Shown here piece after piece: positions 25,076-38,040 of a stretch of 64,000 nucleotides of DNA (position 1 is its first letter; every line of letters starts with the position of its first letter). The notes beneath the pieces were generated by a model. The model saw only the letters and a list, made by a program, of their open reading frames with translations. It had not been told where the DNA came from and searched no databases. A program made the position numbers and the translations under genes. Source of the stretch: Membranipora membranacea (lineage: Eukaryota; Bryozoa; Gymnolaemata; Cheilostomatida; Membraniporidae); the NCBI GenBank assembly GCA_914767715.1, contig OU612074.1:22308062-22372061 (forward strand). The letters run 5' to 3'.

Positions 25076-25949
25076 TGCCACATGGTATTTAGCCTTAGCA
25101 GTGGATTTGTTTTCATAGAGTTTTATTTACCATAGAGTGGACTGTGTACAAAATTATATAGCATAAGTTGTCCAACTTAATTATTGCAAAATCCATGACG
25201 CAATGCAATCTGGTTGTTCATGGCTGCTAGTGCTTTAATCATTGAATTTATCATTAAGAAGATCAGAATTGGGCACGCGAACTTGATTTTTATTTGGTCT
25301 TTTAAACAGAAAACTTCACACATAATACCATGTAGATTAGTTGCAAGAATTTTCTCGTGTAGCCAGTGGAAATTTGTTTGTGTATTTTCTGATCAAGAAT
25401 AAGCCAAAGTCCCAACCACAAGGCCAGTTTGTTTTTACCACTCCCACTGGCCAGCCATATTGGTGTGTCCTGTGTCTATCATCTGTATGTTACACACTCA
25501 GTGGGTTAATTTTTATTACACAGTGTGCAAGAAGCCAATATAAAATGTGTTAAAAAGCTTTGCACTTGCCTTACTTGTATTTTACATAGTTTCCAGAATC
25601 CAGTCTAAATGTTTTCAGTGTTTTAAGTTTCTCAATGGACATCTTACGAATTCTAGAATTTTTTCAGCACTTTAATTCATGGCAGGGTTGGTGCGCTCAA
25701 GGTCTCTTTGGTACTGTTAGTCTGATTAAGAGTTTTACAATGATATAAGAAAACGTATATATACGTTATATCTCCTTTAAAGAACTGGATTGGTTGTGGC
25801 ATTAACTGTTCTAGTCGCACTCCACGTTAAAACGTTGAGTGTCTGTTTTCATGACCTTGTAATCAGCAAGTTTCGGCTCTTGTAGCAAGCATCAAGCCGA
25901 AATTTAACATGTTAGAAATTATGCAGACAGCGCAATAGTACATAACAAC
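25076..25949. other. no recognised gene
   Basis: Only a short perfect palindrome around aacgtatatatacgtt (about 25752-25767) stands out. Confidence 0.4.
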
Positions 25950-26656
25950 ACGGAGTAAGGATATACAGAGAGGACTCTTCAATGATCGTTATAGTGCCTG
26001 CGGTTTTTATCCACTGGGGGAAATTCATCAATCTGGCCATCTGCCAATTTCAGAATATATATAAGTTACAGTGGAGTTTTGTCATGCAGACATAGCCACC
26101 TTTGATAGGTCATAATTCATTCTGTATTTATCCTAAAGACTGATTTCTAACTTTTCTGAAATGTCCAATCTTCAAGCTATACACCATATTATTGTCATTT
26201 TTTGCTAGGATACATAGGCTATGAGTAATCCAAGTTTTTAAAAAGGGTTTATCGTATAGATTTACATAGGGCTTAGGTCAATGCACGGACATTTCCTAAT
26301 TTTGATGACCAGCCGTCTATAAATTGTCACATGTAAATCTATATGACAAAACTCATTTCAAAAACCTGGATTACTCTTAGCCTATGAATCCTAGCTAAAA
26401 ATGACAATAATATGGTGTATAGCTTGAAGCTTGGACATTCCAACAAAGTTGGAAATCAGTCTTTAGGATAAATACAGAATGAATTATGGCCCATCAAAGG
26501 TAGGGATGTCTGCAAGAAAAATGCCATTATAACATATAGAGATAATGAGATTTTGGCATCCAGATCCAGCTGTGCACAATTTTCCCCCAGTGAATCAAAA
26601 ACCGCAGGCACTATAACTATCATTGAAGTGTCCACTCTGTATATCCTTACTCTGTG
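25950..26656. mobile_element. Foldback hAT-type MITE, 707 bp
   Basis: The two halves are inverted copies with arms of about 320 bp: cggagtaaggatatacagag at the left and ctctgtatatccttactctg at the right, then tagtgcctgcggttttt / aaaaccgcaggcactata, ataggtcataattcat and so on, around a loop of about 60 bp near 26270-26330. ataacaac precedes (25942-25949) and follows (26657-26664), an 8-bp target duplication. Confidence 0.9.
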
Positions 26657-26687
26657 ATAACAACTCTTGCTCTGAGAGCCTATGTCA

Positions 26688-26780
26688 TACCTGACAAGTC
26701 TCCCTTTTTGGTAGGGAGCCTCCCAGTTTTTAGGGGTATTTTCCATCTCCTCCCTATCTCCCTTTTTCCTCCCTTTTTTC
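26688..26780. repeat. Fragment related to the CATACTTGCC transposon end
   Basis: gtcatacctgacaagtctcc resembles the terminus of 2341-3659 and is followed by a similar pyrimidine-rich tract with repeated ctccc. Diverged and one-ended. Confidence 0.45.
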
Positions 26781-29257
26781 AGCTTCCTTCACCCAGAAGA
26801 ATTTTTAAGCTTCTCGTTGCAAGAAAACTATGTTTTCCTACCCCCACAGTACATATACATATATATAATTGCCTATTAACATACTATCTCTCCTCGTTCA
26901 TATAAAGTGCAACAATATAATTTGTAAAATCAGGTAAAATTATGCATTGCATAATATGAACGCTCCAGTTTTGGCTTAAAATAAATGACAACAAGGGCCA
27001 AATTACACCCTCGCTGCGGGACGCGCAGAGTGGTACTCCGGGTCGGGAGTTCGTCCGCAGAGACCTCCTGATTTCTGGGTCTACCAACTTGTCATGTATG
27101 GCCTATGTAACCCGTTTAACGACAAAATTAATAAGGACAACAACATAAGCTCATCAATCAATCCCATAACAGTTTTGGCACGACTTTACACTGCAATCTC
27201 ACCACATACATATAATTATAATCAGGAAATAGTTTTTGGCAAGTATAGTCGCTGGTGGACTACAACAACATTCATCATCATGTGCTAATATTTTCTATGC
27301 ATTGTTTTTACATGATTGCAGGTTACAATTAAAATGAATGGCTACGAAGCTCATTTACTGTTGACAATCCACGATCCCAATCCCATCCCAATACACTATG
27401 CTTACCTCAGTGACTTATATGGTTTCCTCGTTATCTCCCCCTACATTTTTTAAATTTGATGCAGAAACCATCACAAATTGATTGAAAGTTATTGTGCAGG
27501 CTTGGTGGTTGAATTACCATTTAATCCACGAAATGAATGCAAAAAATCATGAATTTCATAAAAAATGATGAATTGTTGGCAAAAAATTCTCTTTTAACCA
27601 GATGACTCAATTAAAATGCACTTCTACATATGCTAGAAGCGTCAAATTTTTTTGCTAACCACATTATGATGATATCAATATATGAATCATTTTGGATCAC
27701 TCTATCGCTATTTCCCTTCATTTAATGCAGCATTTCTTAAAATTTATTCTGAGTTTTCTCATATAAACTTTTGATGCAAGCTGACATGGTACATTTATCC
27801 TCTATTGTATAGAACGAGGCACAGCATATAAAGGATTCCTTTGTTTACCAAATGCTGAAACAATGAAAAGTATTGAATCGTATAGAGGCCTCACACTCAG
27901 CACAATACAATGTTACAAAATTAATATCACAATGAAGGTTTGATGTGAACCTGTAGTCTTGTCTTCTAACATGACATCACTTAAAATGATAACAGATTAT
28001 GAGCATCGAATGCTGACTTAGATTATTGTTCCTAAAATGAAGATGGAACCCTTATTTAATTTTGAAAGCAGAATATAATAATTACTTAGGTATGATAGAA
28101 AAACCAGTAATTTTAGAAAACTCCACATGACAGAGAATATTAGGGTTCTAAAACAGGGACCGGCAGATTTATTCAATATTTTACCTTAGTCATTTCAGTA
28201 CCCATGAATGGGGGTTAATGTGACCACAGTACACTCTTCATTTTTTAATACCTATAAGATAATTTGTCAGGTCTTATGAGCTTGCCCAGATCACAACCTT
28301 ACAGCAAATTTACACATCAAGCAACACTATTAGCAATGACAGTAGTAACAAGATCTCGGAAATCCCTGTCAAAGAGTAGCAAATTCAAGCAGCATCCAAG
28401 CATTGTATCATTTTACATTGTACAGGGGCACACACAGCAATTCCACTGTGTTATGTTGTAATATTTCAAAACTTCTAGACTCTAGTCTTTTGTCAGATCA
28501 GGGAAACACATTTCTTCTCAGCTGTAAACACTTGATTACGTATTTTTCACATATTTTGAGTACCATAAACCATTTACCATAAACCCTGCTTGGTGATTTC
28601 ACCTGGGTGTGTTATTGAAACATCTATTGTGAAAACTACTCTGAGTTTGTTCACCTAAACAAGGATAGGTGTCTCCTGTCTCTTTGAAATAGTTTCATTG
28701 ATATTGAGTTTACAATGGATGTGAAGCCTAATCCCCCAAGAAACAATAGAGTGAAGGCTGATTATTATCTCTAGGTATTTACACATTAAAGTGTGCTATG
28801 TAATGTTACTTGATAAAATCTCTTATAAATGGTCTGTGTAAGGTGGGTTCAATGAATGAGATTATCCTGTTATTGCCAAAAATTTTCAATGGCTCCTGCA
28901 GTGAGAGTTCGCTCCTGTAGACTAGCTATATTGTAGAAGACCATATCAAATTGTTTGCAATTATGGACTCAAATTTAATTGCTTGAGTTTGATATTTCAG
29001 GGAGGGTGGCAGAGGGTATATCCCACCCTCCCTGGTTATTTCAGACCATCATTGTATTGGTATTAATTTTAAATATGTGTAGATTGGTGTACCAAAATCA
29101 AGGATGAAGAAAATTAGTGCCTAGTGACGTTGGCTATAGCTTTTTGCTCAGATTGCAGGCAAAAACATATGAAAGACATTTATTCTGTGTCACAGGTATT
29201 TCATGATGCAAGCCTGTTTTAAACCACTGCTGCCACACAGCCAAATGTGTGCTTATA
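26781..29257. other. no recognised gene
   Basis: AT-rich. One strong small hairpin (cagggagggtgg / ccaccctccctg) lies at about 29000-29036. No exon supported. Confidence 0.4.
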
Positions 29258-29520
29258 GAATTCTGTGTAGCTCAAAACTAATAAAATGAGGCTGCAATCT
29301 CAGCATTGTCACCTAATGAGCAAATAATTTGCACAAACTGATCGTCAATATTAGGGTATGAATCTAATTATGTCTTACTAGCGCACACTGTACACGTCAT
29401 AAGCTGGTGGTAGATTTCATGCCCTGATTTTGAAGATCAGTTTGTGCAAATTATTTGTCCATTAGATGACAATTATGAGATTTAAGTCTCAATTAATTAT
29501 CTTGGAGCTATGCAGAATTC
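29258..29520. repeat. Foldback element, about 263 bp
   Basis: gaattctg...tagctc at the left is answered by gagcta...cagaattc at the right. Inside, gcaaataatttgcacaaact pairs with agtttgtgcaaattatttg and the loop itself continues the pairing (agggtatgaa, ttcatgccct). No clear target duplication. Confidence 0.75.
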
Positions 29521-32500
29521 AATGAGCACAAATTTGTATGAGTGGCAGCAGTAGTTTAAGGGCAGTCCAAGGGAAAAATCATGGTAATTGGCTATTGCAC
29601 TGCTCTGCCTATTCTACCCAGGGCTGTATCCATGGATTTTGTATAGGCAAACCAGGCTGGGTACAGGAAATGCGTTGGAAAGTCTTTCCGCAGGGAAGGA
29701 TATTGAGGAACTATCTGAGGAATAGAGGTAGTTTAATGTGTTCCAGCCCATTTTGGAAGGAAAATTATCGATCGGCTTGCTGCAGAAACAATCCATGGAA
29801 AATTTATCGAATTACAGAGCTCATTCATGAGCTGCTTGATGATTTTGACTTTGCTGCAACAAATATTATGCATGGGTGTTATTTCATTCGACGGGCATCT
29901 TAAATTGAGACTTGCTTGAAAATGATTCAGACAGCGGCAATATCAAATTTCTGGCCATAGCCTACCTTATGTCAAAAATATCAGTTTAAAACTCATTGAT
30001 GACATCTTAACCTCAAAACATGTAAGAATTGGCAAACCACACCATATCAACCAGCCTAATCCATTCATAATCCCAACCAATCTCACAATGGCCCCTCTGC
30101 GTGCCTGGTTATTAAAAGTTTAAGAGGTTTCAAGAGGATTTTCAAAATTGACACGCTGAAAATTGGTAGGGTCAAGCCCACTAAAAGCCCTTCCGACGAA
30201 TACACTATTGACTCTACCCCACATACCTGTAATACCAACTTGTGGCAAGAAATTTAAAAGTATCATAGAGAATAAAGAGTAGAGAAAACTATCGGATACT
30301 AAGTTGTTGCAGCTCTAATGCTGCCATCGTGAGTTAAATGCTGCTGCTCTAGATTATCATCAATTTGACAAGTTTGTTTAAGGAAACTTTATACCTCCTA
30401 GTCCCCAGTCCTCTGTCGATAAAGTTCCAACTCAGTGAGCATGGTATACGATAGGCAGATTTGAAAATACCATACAAGGCTAAGACCAAAGCTACCAAAA
30501 CCTTGCAGAATCAAACTCAAATTTAATCAGTCATTGTGTGTATTGATAATATCACTTGTTAATTTCCGGATCTTATTAAAGTTAGAATTGACAAAAATTC
30601 ACTGCTGCTGCATAAGTATTTCTCCATTACTTTTGCTTAGTAATAGTTCAGTATAGCAAAATTTTGTGTGCATTGAATTCTATTTCAAAATGACAATGTT
30701 TCAATATGTTTGTGTGGCATCATTTGAGTGCCATACATGGAATTAGCATCAACACTTAATTTTAGTATAGCACGTCAAATTCAAAACTGCTGGGCTTTCA
30801 ATCAACAGACAAACCAGTTGATACAAACAAGAATATCCACTGTCTTTTGTTTCTTTTCTTCTAAATTTCTTGTGGATTTTGTTTAGCAGAACAAAAGACT
30901 TTCTATATGTATATAAAATTTGTGGGGTAATAACTCTGGCTTAAATATTTATACAAACAAGGAGAGGATAATTCCTGCAGCTATTGAACTACGAAATCCA
31001 TATAAGTCACTGAGACACTAGGAAACTTGCATTTTTTATGAGGCCTTGTATTTATGAATTGGCATGAAATTTTACCAAACCTGCGAGAAAGATTTTTCTG
31101 ATGGAGTATATGTAGTTCTTTTCTGACGAATATATTTTCGAACAGTAATACGGACAGAATAGTAATTTGTTTTGTTCATGTCTAGTCCTTAAATTGCCTC
31201 ATTTTGATCACAACTTCCAGTATATAGCGCTGCCATTTTCCAGTCAATTTGAGAAGGCCTCTGAAATTTCAGTTTTTCTGTTTATTGTTAATCCTTCTAT
31301 CAATTAAGGGTGTTCTTAGATTTTCTTGGATTAATTATTCCTGGGTAGATTTCATTTTTTGTTGATAAAATATTTTTGACAATCTCATAATTTAGCATGG
31401 CCCTCTACATACAGTCTCGCACACTTTTTTGTTGTTTTCCAGTTTTTTTATAGAGTATTATTTCTAACAATTACTACATAGATAAATTACAATTGAAATA
31501 AAGAAAAGCGTAAATTTAAAACTTACATGTAGGTTGAATACAATAGAAATAAATAATAAGCTAAGGGGTTTTGTATAGGCTGTGGTTAGAGTGACACTGA
31601 CCAACTGTAAAAATTACAGGTCAAATGCACTGCACACCAGCAAAGAAACATAGCACCGGTATTTCCACAGAGATGAAACCAGGCCTGCGGGAATGCAATC
31701 CTTAGAAAACATGCAACTTCCTTTATGAATTGCAGTGTTACAATACAACCCAATTGTTACTGGCCACTTATTTGAATTTTAAATCATTATTTTGAGTGTT
31801 GTAAAGGGTTTTAGATTCCAACTCCAACTCAGTAAGAAATGTTTTAATGATTTTTTTTTTAGAGAAATGAAGAATTCCAACTTCATTTGGATGGGTACAA
31901 TTCCTAGGGTTATATAAAAACGATATGGTGTGTAATCTGTAATCTTGGCCTCTGCTCAGAGTAAGAAGCACATATCCTTTTCGTCATAATCTGTTTCTTT
32001 GGCATAGCCCAAGAATTAATGCTGGAAGGTAAATGCGGGTAAAATTAACAGTCTATCATATTTTTGTTATCAACATAAAAGTGGGCTTCCCTCAATATAG
32101 TGAAATTGTATTAGGTTTATTTTATTTTTCATTTTAGACAAGTTTTCGACAGAGTTCTCTATAATTTTCCTTAAGAGTTAAATTAGGGTTTATGTTGGTT
32201 AACATCGCAAGGTTTTGTCCCAGCCAAAAGATAGATAGTAAAAGAGATTCGGGGGTTAGCAAATATTAACTTTCTACTCCCGGGCCCTAGTGCCAAACCT
32301 AGGGCTCATGAGTCCAAATGGCTCATTTTTAAAATATTGGTGGCTCATTTCCTTTTTTCAGAATTTTGTGGTTAAGCTGCGCGAAACTGACATGTGCGTC
32401 ATCATTTATCACCAATGTACATAAGTTGGATATAATATCTCTATTCTAAACTCTCTGTCTACTCTAATGTCAAATTTCTGCTTGTTACCAGGTTTAGAGT

Positions 32501-33907
32501 TCATCAATACATCTATGACTAAAACATGTGAGCCATTCTTCCGCGCCACGGCTGTCTCAAAACCTTTTGGCTAAAATTAAACATGCAGCCTCTTAACGTT
32601 ACTTGTTCTAAACTGATTACAGATGATGTTCGTGTTAGTTTTTACTATTTACAGTCTTTAATTGTCACTGATAATATCTCGTCTATCAAGCAAAGCACAA
32701 CTTGCTACTACACAACACAGGTTATGATATAACATACAGCACAGCTACAGCGGTATCATATAACACACAGTGCAAAAACCGTAAAGCGTAAAATGTCAAG
32801 AATACAAGAGTTAGGCAACATGAGTAAATTATTATGACAGGCATGATAAAGCAATTAACACAATGTATGAGTCATGTATCAGACAACTACATGTATCTAT
32901 GTGAATTCTACTCCCAACAGTTCGGCCTTGTGAAAATTCAATGTAAGCAAATTCATGGCACACCATGGTGGTCGATAAAATTAGAATTTCATCAAGAAAT
33001 TCCCCCACACCCTAAAACCGATTATTACTAAACTAATATTAAATCTATTCATGGGGAATACAGCACTGTCACATCTTGGTTGACTGGTAACATCCACTTC
33101 TTCTCTGTAAGCAGATAAGTGAAGGACTGGTTCCTACCTCCTACGACTCACTTGTGTTCTTTTCAACCAACATTTAAATTTGACATTTTGGATCTTTTTT
33201 ACTGTCCAATCTCTTTCCGCGCTCCATGAAATTTAAAGTATCAATAACTGTTGGATAAGATATGATGTTACACTAAGATTACTTGTCATTTTTCCTCTCA
33301 AAAAGGGCCGGAGTGCCTTAAAACTGCATCTGTGTTTTGAGAATTTTCCCATACCCCTACTACAGCATATCTCCCGCATCCATCCCGCCTGGCCCAACCA
33401 CTGTCACTAATTATTAATCGCTGTTCAATGCATGTATTTTATGTTATTTTATTAAAATAAATTTCGCAGATTTTTGGTATTTTGATCATCATCATCATCA
33501 TCAAATTTTAACTGCTATTTGGTCACAAGCATATGTCAGATGCCTCAATTTTGCGATGATAACCCCATACCCCCAAGCAGGAGGCTGCTCTGGCACCCCT
33601 TCCACACCCTCACCGTACGTACAATCCATACACATCAGGCCTCGGCCCCTTTATCACGCCAGGCAAGGCTTCTTGAACATATTAAAATTCAAATTTGGTC
33701 CTTTACTTAAGCTGCTAAGCTTCTGATGGCAAAAAGCTCATCAAAACTTTGATTGAATGACGCCGAATCATTTTATTAAAGAAAATGAGGCAACAGACCG
33801 TTTTTAGCAAAGATGATGACTGAGCCAATTTAAAATTTAAAAAAGGTACTATTTATTCTTAGTGATATAGTTCATCACAACTTTTGGTTTAAAATTACAT
33901 ATGGTAG
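29521..33907. other. no recognised gene
   Basis: Long AT-rich stretch. Open frames such as 29538-29903 lack homology, splice context or domain features that I recognise. No RNA gene seen. Confidence 0.4.
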
Positions 33908-34626
33908 TGAGCCTTAATTGGCTCCTTTAGTCACAACATAATGTGAGTAATATTTTAAATTTGATGATACAATTTGAAATTTCAAGCAACCATTCGAGAC
34001 TGTTAAATGTTTGAGTCGATGGCACACAACCATCTTTGAAAAGTATAGCTAACGTATCATGATCACCACAGACCATCAAAGGCAAATTGTTTTCCGTAAA
34101 CATTACATGACATCAAACATGCTGTTGGAAGGACCATTATTGTGGCCACACAACCCGTTTTTGGAAGTTCTCACATACTAAGCAGCTTTCATGAAGCATA
34201 GTACATACAGTACAAGTTTTCCTTGATTTTTAAGTTGTTTTTGAGCGTTCTGTGGTGCGCAATTCAGGAAAACCTGTCACGCAGTGCCAAAATCTGTTGG
34301 TATTTCCTGTATATATTATGCTTAATCGAAGCGGTTTTGTATGATAGAATTTACAAATAAAAATTGTGTGGCCATAGTTATGATTCTTTTAACAGCATGG
34401 TTGGTGTCATGGAGAAATAACGCCAAATGTATACCTTTGATGGTCTGTGCTGATCTTGAAACATTAGCTGTATTACTGAAAATTAGGTTGTGCGTCAATT
34501 ACACATCACTCAAGAGGAAATCACTAATTTGATCAGTCTCATATTGCTGAAATTTCACAACGTATCATCAAATTAAAAAAAATCACACACATTATAACAT
34601 GACGTAAAAAAAGTCACTTCAGGCTC
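33908..34626. mobile_element. Diverged foldback element, about 720 bp
   Basis: Left arm 33908-34200 and right arm about 34335-34626 are inverted, diverged copies: tttgatgatac, gaaatttca, cacagaccatcaaagg, acatgctgtt and tggccacacaa all recur in reverse complement and in mirrored order. The loop is about 130 bp. It is older than the 26-kb element, since the arms have many mismatches. Confidence 0.75.
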
Positions 34627-34732
34627 ATCCTATATCATCTAAACCTAAGGTTATGATGAAATATAGTGCTTATCACACTTGTATGCTTTGTTATGTTAGG
34701 CTCTAACCAACTAAGCTACCTGGTACCCGGCC

Positions 34733-34975
34733 ATAATGCCATGGTCAAAATGCCATTGGGACAAAATGCCATTGCCATAATGCCAGTGCCATAATGCCAT
34801 GGCCATAATGCCATAGGTCATAACACCACTGCACAATATACCAATGCCAAAATATCAGTTGTACAAAACGCCAGTTGTGTCAAAATACCAGTGGATATAA
34901 AGCCAGATTGGACATAATACCATTTGGGACAACATACCATATCCCAAAATACCATTGCCAAAATATGTAATAAAA
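34733..34975. repeat. Degenerate short tandem repeat of a 'aaatgccattg' theme
   Basis: About 15 diverged copies of aatgcca/aataccat/aacgccag separated by variable ttg, gtg or ggac linkers. Period varies from about 12 to 20 bp. Confidence 0.7.
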
Positions 34976-35039
34976 GAAGATCAAGCCACGTTGTATTTTT
35001 TTTGTTAGTAACATAACAGCTGCGGGTTGCTCGATCAGA

Positions 35040-35110
35040 GTAGGAGGTGGTTCAGCTGGTTAGAGCCATCTCCTTCACTGTTCAAGTCTCGAATTTACTA
35101 CATTTGAATT
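35040..35110 (+). repeat. tRNA-like SINE head
   Basis: gtggttcagctggttagagc is A-box-like and aagtctcgaattt is a weak B box about 30 bp later. A second A-box-like piece on the minus strand (gcttagttggttagagcc) lies at 34698-34725. No complete cloverleaf. Confidence 0.4.
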
Positions 35111-38010
35111 TTTCTCTGGGGTTTGTTGGGCCCCATTGTACTGAAGGCTAGTGTGTGCTGCAGAAATTGCAGCCAAGTATTGCGTCACCAACTATGTGGG
35201 TTATGGCAAATTAATTGACTCTTTAAGTTTGACCAACTTTATGGCTTGGCTTGAAGGGTTTTGACTGGTTTTGTCTGATGCTATTACCGGCGTCATGAAG
35301 GCTAGGATGATTGCACTCTGGCCCTGCCCAAACTGCCGGTATGAACTTTTTGAACAAGCCTATGCAATTGCTTAACAAGGATCTCTCTCCTCGCTTGTCA
35401 TTGGTTTTAATAAATTCAAGTTTGTTCATACCTATGAAGTGTTCTATGAAAGATCTTTTTTATAGTCTGACAGATCAATTTGTGTCTTTGACAATTAGAA
35501 AATAAGTTGAAACATTTTTTAAATACTTTACAAATAAGACAGTCGTTCAGCATTTTCAACTTTTTGCGTTTTAATACATCCCTGTACTTATTGTTCTCAG
35601 TAAAATAGACTGAAAATTCCAAATCAAAACACAAGAAATGGAAATATATTTCAGTCGCATCAATGCAAAAAGAACAACCGGAAGATTTTAACGATTCGTT
35701 GAAACAAAATTGTGTGTTAACGCTGAACAGTTTGGGACTCCCTGCACTCTGTGAGGATGGGAGATCCCACCCTCCCTGCTGCACCGAATAACAGAAAACC
35801 CACAACTTGTTCAGTTGTCTTCACTTACTTTAAAAGGGGGCAACTCCTTAGACACAATAGTAATCTTGAACAGCTGTTATGAGAGACGTATGCTAATATC
35901 TGACAATTTGCAGTAAGAGGCCATGCAACGAAAGTATTCCAACTGTTTTGCAGCCTCAAAGTAATCGAAGGATTAATTTAAAAGTCCTCTTTGCAACGGC
36001 TAAGTAGGACTGAGCAGGTAATAATACAAAATGACAACAGCAATCAATGACATGCATGGAATATAATAATCGGCAACTTGGATCACTGAAAAGATATACA
36101 TCGAGAATGGAAGATGAAAAGCCCTGTTTGCCACATATGTTCAAGATAAGAATCTGACATACGGTGGGCTGCACTCCTTGACACCCACGGTATGGAACTC
36201 CCCAGAGGAGTAAAAAATACTCAGGAGGAAAGGTTATCATTACGTATCGTCATGTATGGCTAGCCCACGTTTACCCTACTTCATAACTTAACATAACATG
36301 AACTCCCATGTCAGCTAAAAATATTGACTCACCTCCAAACCAGCAAAACTAACTATAGGTTATATTTACTCGTCTAAGGTAAGCGCTCTCTATCAATAAA
36401 TGATGACACAGCCAGGTTGGGTTGAAAGTGAACAAGGATATAAGAAGATTGTGAGCTCGGGTGAATTCATTGATTATGATGTATTCGAAACAGAGTATGG
36501 CGGATTCAATACTCCAGATGGCTAATTCAATAAACTATGACTTATCCCAAGCATACATTATCGTTCATAACACTCTCAATATGGCGCATAATAATGGAAT
36601 TCTTTGTTTTCCGCAGATATCTATGATGACAGCCTGATTAATAACAGCTGAAATCAATGACGTCCATGGTATGAGGTGAGGTGAGCTGTACGGTACAGAA
36701 AAAATTAGATCTAGCTTTCCGCTCTTCTCAAGCGAGAATACGAAACAACTCGTGTAATCAATAGTATGTGAGCAGCTCGGGTTGCGCACTAACAGACAAA
36801 CTATTTGTGCTGAATTACAGAGTGTAGGCTGCTCCTTGAGTTTTGATAAGTCTTGGAACGTACCGCAGATTGACAAGTTATTTCTAGGTCCTAAAAGGCG
36901 ATCCAAAATCATATACCTGCCTCGAAAGTATGCACAGGTGCTTCCAAATTCCAGTCTATGTAACTCCCCATACAAACGAGCTAGCTAGGACTCAGGTAGA
37001 CAATAGGCCTACTCAGGCTATACTTACTAACAGTATCACTAACAGTCACTGTCAATATGAATTATAAGTTGTTCCTGGATTATGTGTGAATGTTTGGGGA
37101 GACAGTACAGTGGTTAGAGCAAGGAGTCTTTTACTCCTTGGTTAGAGTATATGAGAAGCACATAACCACACAGCCATATATATGAGATAATACTTCAGTA
37201 CCTGAACCTACACTTCACATCAATATTCCAACAACACAAACACTAGCCTGTATACATATTTATACACAGAACTGGGTCAGCAATAATAATAATAGCCTAC
37301 TTACTACCTGCTACCAATAACCACAAGTCAGAATTTTCCCTGTATTACCTGTTATTTTGATTACTTAATCTCTTAATTCTGTTAGTGCAAATGGACACAC
37401 ATTCTTCTTGAACCTGTCATGTACAAGGAGTGTCTCAGTAGAGTGATGTGGCTCTCTCTCTCTCTTTTTCCACCTCATCTCCTGTCTTTGACTTGAGTTG
37501 GTGTACGGAAAAATTTACCTTTTCTTTTGCCTATTTAGATCAGTTAACTTTGGAATGAAGAAGGACCCGGTAGTAACACCCCAACATTTCACTTACTTAT
37601 TGGATGATAAAACACAGCTATTTTGAAATGGCCTGCCTTTGACCTTGACAAGGAATTGCTTTTTCTTTTCAGTATACTCTATCATCATAACAATAGAAGA
37701 CAACTCCTAAAATTACGCAAATTCTAAATTAATATAATTACGCAAATTATTACGCGTAATACGGCAATTACGCAAATTCACAAACCCCGTGAATCAGTCT
37801 GAAGTGAAACTACTTGATAAACTAACATATATCGGGTGCTAAGAATATCTGTTATCAGTTGCAGTAGCAGAGGGCCCACACAGGAGACTAATTTTGCCAA
37901 TTTGCTGATAGAGATCAATGAAAGCTGACAAAGGTGAGTGAATTAGTAGAGCATCAAAGAGTAAGAATGTGGTCTGCAACAAGTGATCTGAAAGTGACAT
38001 TTTAAACTGC
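35111..38010. other. no recognised gene
   Basis: Several open frames (35416-35805, 35956-36240, 36565-36975, all minus) show no domain, repeat or splice support. A weak tRNA-like D-arm (cagtggttagagc) lies near 37107. Confidence 0.35.
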
Positions 38011-38040
38011 AACAGCTAGTTTATTGTCACAATTACAATC

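Noticed and set aside
24892-25092. Plus-strand 66-codon frame
   Set aside because: Falls in the rDNA-like segment, which explains its unusual GC content better than coding does.
26456-26746. 96-codon open frame, minus strand
   Set aside because: Lies in the right arm of the 26-kb foldback element.
29538-29903. 121-codon open frame, plus strand
   Set aside because: No recognisable domain, composition or splice signals; consistent with chance in this stretch.
35416-35805. 129-codon open frame, minus strand
   Set aside because: No homology that I recognise, no signal or repeat pattern, and no neighbouring exons in phase.
36565-36975. 136-codon open frame, minus strand, sharing a DICGKQ-like word with 35956-36240
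   Set aside because: The shared word is short, the surrounding DNA is not colinear, and no domain is visible.
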